Source: CAZSHG01 sp964459995 (GTDB lineage: Bacteria > UBP14 > UBA6098). Taken from it: a stretch of DNA of 64,000 nucleotides. The stretch spans positions 36,891 to 100,890 of the forward strand of contig CAYWOR010000009.1 of the NCBI GenBank assembly GCA_964459995.1. The letters run 5' to 3'. This document shows, piece by piece, positions 54,795 to 62,400 of this stretch (the first letter of the stretch is position 1; the number at the start of each line of letters is the position of its first letter). The notes below the pieces were generated by a model. It searched no databases. It saw only the letters and a list, made by a program, of their open reading frames with translations, and was not told where the DNA came from. Position numbers and translations under genes: made by a program.

Positions 54795-56679
54795 TTGAAG
54801 CTCCAATTGTTGTATAACGCAATTATTTCAAATAGGTTATCTTGATTATTTCGGAGTTTTCACTCGATTTGATTTTAACCAGATATATTCCCGAACTGAG
54901 CGTTTCGTCCGGTCTCCAGCTGACAGAATGGCGATTTGAACCCCCACTCTTGTTATCGTCCGCGCAAAATTCTCCTAATAATAACCCGTCAATTTTTTTG
55001 CCGGTAATATCGAATATTTCAACACTCCCATCCCTTAACCCACCATTCTCGATTTCAATTCGCACCGAGGAATTGAAAGGATTCGGATAGGCGGAGAGAC
55101 GTAACTCGCCGGGAAGAGGCGAATTTTCTTGAACAACGAAGCTCCAGGCATTCACGGCACCGGGTGTGGCTTCAAGACAAATTTGCCATGTTGCGCTTCC
55201 ATTTGGATAACGTCCCCAACTGCTGTCTCGGGGCATATCTGCCCATGAAACCGAGTCGCAAAGTGTATTGCCATAGAAATCCGGCCCGAATAGCGCGACC
55301 TCCTCGCGGTCGGCATCGAGTTTGAAACTTGCATGAAGCGGCCCCTGCTCGGCGTCGTTGTCAGCCCAGATAAGTAGATAACTATCAGGGGCGATAATCG
55401 TTCCATTAGGGAGAGTCCATTTACGCGGTTCGGTTATGTCATCAGTCGCGAACCAGAAAGACAAATCCACCGCCGTATCCGCCGGATTGTAAAGCTCGAA
55501 CCAGTCGTCGAATTCCCCCTCCTCGTCGGAAATGGTCGTCCCGTTCGATGCCATGACCTCATTAATTAACACAGCACCTGCGACATCGACGGCATCGCAG
55601 GGCATGAGAACGGAAGAGATGTATAATCCTCTATCGTAGATGAAGTCCCTAAGCCCGGGAATAAGGCCTCCACCGGGGGGAGGGCCTCCGCCGATATCGT
55701 CGTTGAGGTTAGTCTCGAAGTTGGCGTTGCTATACATCTTGTTCGGATCGGCGTAAACATAGGGGCGGACTAAATCCGCGAGTTCTGTTACTCTGTCCGA
55801 GAAAGTCGAGTATTCCAGTGTTGTCGATAAAAGTTCGTGCAAGGCGCAATGGACTAATCTTGTGAAAAGAGGGTAGTCGCTGAAAAGCCTTTGAGCCAGA
55901 GGCCTGTTCGATGAATGCCAGTCGATTGCGAGGTTGCGCATCGCTGTGCCGTTCATGCCCATAGCGAAAACGCCGAAAGCTTCGTTAATATCCCAAACGA
56001 TATATCTTCCGATGCCGTCGGAATCGAAATATAGATAGTAATTATGTCCCGAACCCTGATAGCTGTCGAGGTTCACTAAGAATGTGTTCGCCGCCCACAT
56101 TCGAGCGAAACTGAACATGTCGAACCAATCGTGCATTCCCGCCCGAAAATCTACCGCAGATGTATTATTGATGAAATTACAGAACCCGACGAGGTCGCTC
56201 CAATCGTCGATATCCTCGTTTGTAGATTTCTCGTAACGGGTTCTATATGGCCCATCCGTAGCGCCAAGCCACTCAAAGGTGCCGCTTGGGTCGCCTTTAT
56301 AAAGATTAGCGTCGTTTTCTCCGAAAAAGCGGGTTAACGCGTCTTTATTGATAGGATCGACAACAGTGTAAAACCCCCAATAAGTATCGTTATAGTAAAC
56401 AACAGCCCATGTCGCACGAGGACATGGCACACCGAGACCTCTGAATATCTCGCTCGCAAGCTTCTCGCGAAGGAATGTCGGGTCTTTGAAACAGTTATTG
56501 AATGTCAAACGCTCGTTGCCGCGGTATTCTCTTCCGCCGATATATTCGTCGATTTTGAGATGAAAGGGCTTTTTGTTCCCCGGATGTCCGAAAGAGCTGT
56601 TGCCTTTGAGGCGAATTCCCACGCTGTCCAATGTATCGACAGCATCGAAAACGACCTTGCACATCATGTATTCTTCGGT
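54622..56679. repeat. tandem duplication, unit B (about 2.06 kb)
   Basis: Second copy of the repeat described for 52578-54635. It ends where copy 3 diverges (after TTCTTCGGT at 56679), inside the N-terminal coding region of copy 3. Confidence 0.92.
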
Positions 56680-56826
56680 TTCGTGGGTTTCATAAAGTTC
56701 TGTCCAGAAACCTGAGTCGTCGAAATAGACTCGCACGGTATGAACTGTATCGCTAAAATAGCTCGCTTGTGCTGTTAGAATTGTTGAAAATGCAAATAGG
56801 ATAGCGAATTTGAAGAGCTTTCTCAT
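54823..56826 (-). CDS. CotH-type kinase with LTD and sorting domains (copy 3)
   Basis: A 667-residue protein, the first gene of the operon, with its own signal peptide (MRKLFKFAILFAFSTILTAQA). Its N-terminal 50 residues differ from copies 1 and 2, but the remaining part is the same as copy 2: CotH kinase domain about 40-390, LTD about 418-525, sorting domain about 575-667. ATG 56826 has AAGGA upstream. Each cargo needs T9SS for export, so these kinases should sit on or leave the cell surface and act on surface proteins; that is inference. The promoter region lies 120-150 bases upstream. Confidence 0.9.
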   Translation of the reverse strand: MRKLFKFAILFAFSTILTAQASYFSDTVHTVRVYFDDSGFWTELYETHETEEYMMCKVVFDAVDTLDSVGIRLKGNSSFGHPGNKKPFHLKIDEYIGGREYRGNERLTFNNCFKDPTFLREKLASEIFRGLGVPCPRATWAVVYYNDTYWGFYTVVDPINKDALTRFFGENDANLYKGDPSGTFEWLGATDGPYRTRYEKSTNEDIDDWSDLVGFCNFINNTSAVDFRAGMHDWFDMFSFARMWAANTFLVNLDSYQGSGHNYYLYFDSDGIGRYIVWDINEAFGVFAMGMNGTAMRNLAIDWHSSNRPLAQRLFSDYPLFTRLVHCALHELLSTTLEYSTFSDRVTELADLVRPYVYADPNKMYSNANFETNLNDDIGGGPPPGGGLIPGLRDFIYDRGLYISSVLMPCDAVDVAGAVLINEVMASNGTTISDEEGEFDDWFELYNPADTAVDLSFWFATDDITEPRKWTLPNGTIIAPDSYLLIWADNDAEQGPLHASFKLDADREEVALFGPDFYGNTLCDSVSWADMPRDSSWGRYPNGSATWQICLEATPGAVNAWSFVVQENSPLPGELRLSAYPNPFNSSVRIEIENGGLRDGSVEIFDITGKKIDGLLLGEFCADDNKSGGSNRHSVSWRPDETLSSGIYLVKIKSSENSEIIKITYLK

Positions 56827-56946
56827 AGCTGTATCCTTTTCAAAGTCTCATTGTTTCAATGTGATAAAGCCTCGGCGGCTCTATCAATATTAGGACTTCT
56901 TTTTTCAATTTAAGTTTAGTCATCTTTTTTAAAAACTCATATTTTT

Positions 56947-56961
56947 TTAACAATATGTTAA
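56947..56961. promoter_or_regulatory. palindrome overlapping the CotH promoter, candidate operator
   Basis: TTAACA-ATA-TGTTAA is a perfect inverted repeat with a three-base centre. It overlaps the predicted -10 element of the CotH operon. No regulator that would bind it is identified in the window. Confidence 0.45.
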
Positions 56962-56978
56962 CAAAATTGAATAGTCAA
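56950..56978 (-). promoter_or_regulatory. putative promoter of the CotH operon
   Basis: On the minus strand TTGACT (56978-56973), 17 bases, TATTGT (56955-56950). It lies about 125 bases before the copy 3 start, in an AT-rich intergenic region (56827-57116) that also holds the divergent promoter of the carboxyltransferase gene. Confidence 0.45.
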
Positions 56979-57032
56979 ATGACAACATTTATCGAATTGC
57001 GTTTCTTCACGATGTCTAAGTCTATTTCCCGC

Positions 57033-57060
57033 TTGATTATCCCGCCTATATCGATATAAT
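57033..57060 (+). promoter_or_regulatory. promoter of the carboxyltransferase gene
   Basis: TTGATT (57033-57038), 16 bases, TATAAT (57055-57060). The -10 element is an exact consensus match, 57 bases before the ATG. Confidence 0.55.
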
Positions 57061-57116
57061 ATTGTCAAGTTGCGTCGGTTTGGCCGATGCAGTGAAATAG
57101 ATGGATTGGAGACGAT

Positions 57117-58778
57117 ATGGGACGCAAATTGTTGATTAGAGACCTTACACTACGCGACGGCCAGCAATCTCAGCTTGCGACGCGCATGAACCAAAATCAG
57201 GTCGATAGGACTCTTCCGTTCTACCGCGAGGCGAATTTCTACGCCATGGAAGTATGGGGGGGAGCAGTTCCCGATTCGACGATGCGCTATCTTGGCGAAA
57301 ACCCATGGGACAGGCTCGCGAAAATCAAAGAAGTGGTTGGCGATGCGAGCTATCTAACAGCCCTTTCCCGTGGCCGCAATCTTTTCGGCTATAATCCATA
57401 CCCCGAGGAGACAATCGAAGGTTTCAACCGCAACGCCCTTCAGACCGGAGTCGATATTATGCGCATTTTCGACGCGCTGAACGATATCGACAACATGAAA
57501 TCAACAATAGAAATTGTCCGCAAGAATGGCGGCCAGACAGACTGCGCGGTATGCTACACTACCGACCCCCATTTCACTTTGTGGGAGAGGATTGTGGGTA
57601 TTGCTAAGGGCAAACCGCTTCCCAAAATGGTCTTCACAGTGGATTATTTCGTCGAAAAAGCTCTGAAATTGGAAACTCTCGGTGCGGATCAAATCACTAT
57701 GAAGGATATGGCCGGCCTTATTCAACCCAGCGTTGCGAGCGAACTCTACCGTGAGCTTAAAAAGAAGGTCAAAGTTCCAGTCGGGCACCACAGCCACTGC
57801 ACCCCGGGTTACGGCCTCGGATCAGCTCTCGTAGCGATTATGAACGGCGTCGATATCGTCGATACAGTGATAATGAACTTCGCCGGAGGCCCTGCCGCAC
57901 CTGCTTTCGAGCTACTGCAGATTTTCTGCGATAAACTCGGAATCGAAACCGGTGTGAACCTCGACGCTGTAGCGAAAATTAACCGCGAACTCCTTCATAT
58001 ACGCAAAGAAATGGCCGCCTTCGACAAATCGAAAATGTTTCCTTTGCCGCTCGATTTGACCGATTACAAAATCCCGGCGGATATCGAAGCCCTTTTCGAC
58101 AGCGCGATAGAGGCCAGCGGAAAGGACGACCACGACAAAGTTATCGAATTAACTCAGGAAATCGAAAAGAGATTCGGATTCCCCGGGCCGAGCCAGATTG
58201 TCAAAGAGGCGCAGATACCCGGCGGGATGTATAGCAACATGGTTGCACAGCTCGAAACTATGGGTATGTCCGAGCTTTTTGACACCGTGCTTAAAAATGT
58301 TCCGCGTGTCCGGTTGGACTCGGGTCTCCCGCCGCTTGTGACCCCAACAAGCCAGATTGTCGGCGTTCAAGCGGTCAACTCCGTCGTGAGCGCCGCGCAG
58401 GGCAAAGGTTTTTATGACATGACCTCCGCGCAGTTCGTTAGCCTCGTGCAGGGCGGATACGGCAAAACCCCGATTCCAATCGACCCAAAATTCCGCGAAC
58501 TTATAACAGGTTCGCCGGAGGAAATCCCCTATGACACATCGGCCTACCAAAAGCCGGATAACCCAATCCTCGAAAACTACGGCGAAGTCCAATTGGCAGA
58601 GAACGAGAAGGAAATGCTCTTGCTGGAGCTTTTCCCCTCGGTGGCGGCGAAATATCTCGAAGGGATTAAACGTGCAAGATTCGAGGCCGAGCAAAAAGCG
58701 CTTATCGATGCCGAGATGAAGGTTGCAACCGAGGAATTCTCCCGTATTCTGGTGGGGATGGAGGAGAACTACCTGTAG
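57117..58778 (+). CDS. biotin-dependent carboxyltransferase subunit (pyruvate/oxaloacetate or methylmalonyl-CoA 5S type), no BCCP
   Basis: A 553-residue cytoplasmic enzyme. RDLTLRDGQQSQLATRM (about 8-24) is the carboxyltransferase TIM-barrel start with the metal-binding Asp, MKDMAGL carries the Lys that becomes carboxylated, and GHHSHCTPGYG holds the two metal-binding His. The C-terminal part (LGFPGPSQ-like FGFPGPSQIV and GGMYSNM) is the conserved domain of pyruvate carboxylase, OadA and the transcarboxylase 5S subunit. There is no biotin-attachment (AMKM) domain, so a separate BCCP and biotin carboxylase or other subunit must exist elsewhere. Pyruvate/oxaloacetate is the likely substrate. 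ATG 57117 has GGAG upstream. Confidence 0.88.
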   Translation: MGRKLLIRDLTLRDGQQSQLATRMNQNQVDRTLPFYREANFYAMEVWGGAVPDSTMRYLGENPWDRLAKIKEVVGDASYLTALSRGRNLFGYNPYPEETIEGFNRNALQTGVDIMRIFDALNDIDNMKSTIEIVRKNGGQTDCAVCYTTDPHFTLWERIVGIAKGKPLPKMVFTVDYFVEKALKLETLGADQITMKDMAGLIQPSVASELYRELKKKVKVPVGHHSHCTPGYGLGSALVAIMNGVDIVDTVIMNFAGGPAAPAFELLQIFCDKLGIETGVNLDAVAKINRELLHIRKEMAAFDKSKMFPLPLDLTDYKIPADIEALFDSAIEASGKDDHDKVIELTQEIEKRFGFPGPSQIVKEAQIPGGMYSNMVAQLETMGMSELFDTVLKNVPRVRLDSGLPPLVTPTSQIVGVQAVNSVVSAAQGKGFYDMTSAQFVSLVQGGYGKTPIPIDPKFRELITGSPEEIPYDTSAYQKPDNPILENYGEVQLAENEKEMLLLELFPSVAAKYLEGIKRARFEAEQKALIDAEMKVATEEFSRILVGMEENYL

Positions 58779-58948
58779 AGCATAATACTACCTCAGAGAA
58801 AAGGCATCTATTATCTGCAATTCAAATCGAGCCGGTATGTTATTGAAGACGAATATAACGGCTCTCAATCATATATCATTTCGATAAATCGAAAATTTCC
58901 TTGCGAAAACCCCTCGCGCGATTTATATCTCCCGAAAAAGGACACGAA

Positions 58949-59335
58949 ATGACAGCCGAAGAAGAAATAGAACATCAGCTCGACCTATGGAACATCGCCC
59001 TATGCTCTGCTAATCCGGTCGGTGTGAGCGAGCTTTACTCCGAAGACTCTGTCCTTCTGCCCACCTTCTCGAACCGGCTTCGGCGAGGAAGATCAGAAAT
59101 CTGCGACTATTTCGAACATTTCCTCATTAACCGCCCCTATGTCGAGATAGTGCAGTCAAACATACGTGTTATCGGCGAGTTTGCCGCGAACTCCGGAATT
59201 TACAACTTCCATTTCTCCCAAGGCCCAATCGAATGTTTTCAGGGGCGATTCACCTTTGTTTACCGCAAAGACGGCGAAGAATGGTTTATTCTCCAGCATC
59301 ACTCCTCCGCGATACCGGAGGAATGCGCGAAATAG
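58949..59335 (+). CDS. CaMKII association-domain/SnoaL-like protein
   Basis: A 128-residue cystatin-like alpha-beta cone protein. EEEIEHQLDLWNIALCSANPVGVSELYSEDSVLLPTFSNRLRRGRSEICDYF contains the pattern of the CaMKII association domain family (also called SgcJ/EcaC), in which short proteins form dimers or larger rings and often bind small molecules. No catalytic residues can be assigned. ATG 58949 is chosen because AAGGA lies upstream and the fold begins there; a start 48 bases earlier adds a basic stretch without support. It is 170 bases after the carboxyltransferase gene and may be an independent unit. Confidence 0.82.
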   Translation: MTAEEEIEHQLDLWNIALCSANPVGVSELYSEDSVLLPTFSNRLRRGRSEICDYFEHFLINRPYVEIVQSNIRVIGEFAANSGIYNFHFSQGPIECFQGRFTFVYRKDGEEWFILQHHSSAIPEECAK

Positions 59336-59360
59336 TTAATCATTAATATAGAAACAGAAA

Positions 59361-59387
59361 AAGGGGCCGGAGTTAATCCGACCCCTT
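59361..59387 (-). terminator. Rho-independent terminator of the tail-fibre-like gene
   Basis: An 11-bp stem with one mismatch (AAGGGGCCGGA and TCCGACCCCTT) and a 5-base loop. On the minus strand it is followed by TTTCTGTTT, so it serves the minus-strand gene ending at 59408; on the plus strand the T-rich tail is weak. Confidence 0.75.
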
Positions 59388-59407
59388 ATCGTTTGCGCAA
59401 TACCTAA

Positions 59408-62400
59408 TCAATCCTTCGGTAAGTCGAGATGCGGTTTCATATCCATGTTGTTATTTGGAAGTTGTGGTAATGTTTCGTGGATATCTGAAGGTGCAGAAGT
59501 TTTATCGTGCTCGACCTTTCTGAGCCAATCATCTTTTGACATATTGCAATCTTCCCAGTCTTGATCTGTCATAGAGGCGGGATCGGATAGATATTTTTCG
59601 AAGGCGGCTTCGAAAGCTATCGCTTCCGCGCTCTTCGGCTGTGGTTCGAAAGATAGACGGCTGTAATCCCAATGGATCGGCCTTGCGGAATCTTCGGTGT
59701 TGCGTTCATCGAACATGACTCCGCGCATGTTGGCATCGTAGTCGGAAGCGAGAATTTCATCGGGCACGTTCACGCCTTCTTCATACCCTTCCTGAATAGC
59801 GGTTGCCATCCAGTTAATGCTGAGATTACTGCGACCTTCGTTGTTTTCGACTATAGTAAATCCGTCTTTTGTGATGTCAGTAACATAGACCCCATTGCTG
59901 GCTCCGAGAGGAGTTGCTGTAACAATAATAGGCTTGGCGACCGAAACCAAATTCGAGAAATCGCGGTCGAAAACTACTCTGCATGTTCCATCGACCAGTT
60001 CGGTCATTCCGCATGTATTTATTGTGACTTCGTTGCTTATTGATGAATACATGACAGATTTTGTTCCTCGCGATGACTGCCTCACAAACCCCTGCACACC
60101 GTTCGTGTATGAATCGCCATCAGTATATAAAGCATAACGGGGGCCTCTGAGATGAAGTCCGTAAACCTCTCCGCGCAACCATCCGCCCATGAACGATGAA
60201 TATGCCCCGAAGCCCATACCTTCGCGTTTCTCACCGATATAACTACGGGTATCGTCAGCCTCGGGACGTCTACGACCGCTTCCGGAACCAGTTCCTCCTG
60301 CAAAGTATGCTCCATAGGTTGTTCCTCCGCTGTTTCTATAACCTAATGATGCCCAAGAAGTTGGTGAAGTTGCGGCACCCAAGACACCCATAGCGCCTCC
60401 GGTTCTATTAGAAGCAGAATTTGCTACTCCGAAGGTTCCAAAGGAATACGATCCGCTGTCATTTCTGCCTTGGACACCCTGTCTTGAGTGGTTGTAGCCA
60501 TAGTTTGTTCCATTACCACTGCCGCTAATCTCACCGCGGATGGCCCTGTAATCTGAGAATTCCACAAATGCGTCTGTATTCCATGCATCAAGTCCTTCAC
60601 CGGAAGTTCCTATGTAGGCGTAATGGTTGCCTTCATAATGGCGGGCATATGCGCCATATGAATAACCACCTAAATAACCATAACTTCCGGAATAGTTATA
60701 TCCGTAAATAGCGTATGAAGAACCTGCGAGATAGCCGTATGTTCCGGCATCATATCCACCATATACACCATAGGAGCTTCCGCCAAGATAACCGTAATAC
60801 CTTGTTCCGTTCGTATTCTCGCCAAAAACTGCCATCTGTCCGGCAGTGGGTGTAACCGAATGAACAGTATAGGTTGGCGCAGTCGTTCCCACGCCAAGGA
60901 TATTGCCAACATAGACATTTCCACTTGAGAAATAACCCGCCCAGTTGGTTGTGCCGCCGGAAGCAGTGGCGTAGATGCCATAATGGGTTGCGCCGGCTAC
61001 CGATGATCCAGCGTTAAAATATCCACCGTAAGTATCTCCCGAACCGGGTGAATAACGGTAAGCATAAGAATAAACGCCGTAGTTAACGCTGTTCGAATAA
61101 CTATATGCGTAGAATTGTCCTCCATAGTTCGTATATCCAGCTGAACCATTTCCGTTTTGGTAGGCATAGACAGTTATCCCTCGGTTATCCCTCGACGCTG
61201 AGTTGGAACGGAAATATCCTGCGAAATTATAACTTGGGTTGCCAGTTCCGGTGAAATTCGCTTCGGCATATATGCCGTAAGAGTTAGAATTTGATGTAGT
61301 GTGTTTGAAATACCCTCCATATCCTTCTGCACTGCCGGTATTCATATTAGAATAGAATCCATATGTATGGGTTTGGACATCGGCGACTTGGAGGTTCGTT
61401 CCAATGCCTCCGCTTGGGTAGAGATAATTTCCTGCATCTGTCCAAAGACTGCCACTGGAGGGTAAATCCGCCCAATATGCAGGACTGGAACCATTGGAAG
61501 TGAGAACTTGCCCTGCAGTTCCATTACTGCTGTTTGCCGAAAGGGTGCCTGTGAGATTGAAATTCTGGGAATACACAGTGCCCCATCTGTTGCCACTGGT
61601 TCCAAGATCGTATCCGCTAACATCGGGGCGAAGATAGGTTGACCAGACCCTCATAACATTAGAGCCACCGTATGCAAGGTAGAAACCTGAGCCGTCGATG
61701 TTATAGGAGCCCATATTTAAGTTTGTTGTTGCTGTATGGTTTCCAAGATTATCACCGGGGAATGTGCCGCTAACAGTCAAATTGCCTGTGATGTTGACAT
61801 TGCCCTCAAAATAGCCGGCGTATGTCCCTGTTCCTTGGCTTCCCCAGACACCGTAGCCTCTTGTATCACCGAGAGTTCCACGCTGAGAGGAAGAACCGTA
61901 GGCGTCGCCGTATGCACCAGACCAAGTCGATCCGACCCCAATTACTTGACCGCCAAGATAACCTGTTTGGAAACTATTATACCCATAAACCGCCCAATCG
62001 TTACTGATACCGGATGAGATATACCCATAAACACCGTAATCGCTAGAGCCGCTGGGCGCGCCTTGTGCTTGACCATAAACGCCGTAGTTACTTGTTGTCG
62101 TGGAAGCGGCTCTTCCATATAAACCATAGGCTTGTCCGCTTTCGTAAGCTCGAACATAGTCGTTACCTACTACCCTTTTATATACTCCTGCATCCTCCCA
62201 TTGGGGGGTCGAGCTTGTAGGGGCATCAATCCAATTTGTCCCCGAACCGGTGCTTGAAAGAATCTGTCCGCTGGTTCCGGCATCGCCGGAAGTGTCGTAA
62301 TACCTTCCGGTAACTTGAATATCACCGCCGAAATAGCCTGCCAAGCCTGTTGCACCGGTAACATGAATACCATCGCCGCCAACAGTAAGTATTTCAACAC

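Noticed and set aside
52578..56679. CotH repeat as insertion sequence or CRISPR
   Set aside because: No transposase, terminal inverted repeats, target duplication or short spaced repeats; it is a gene duplication.
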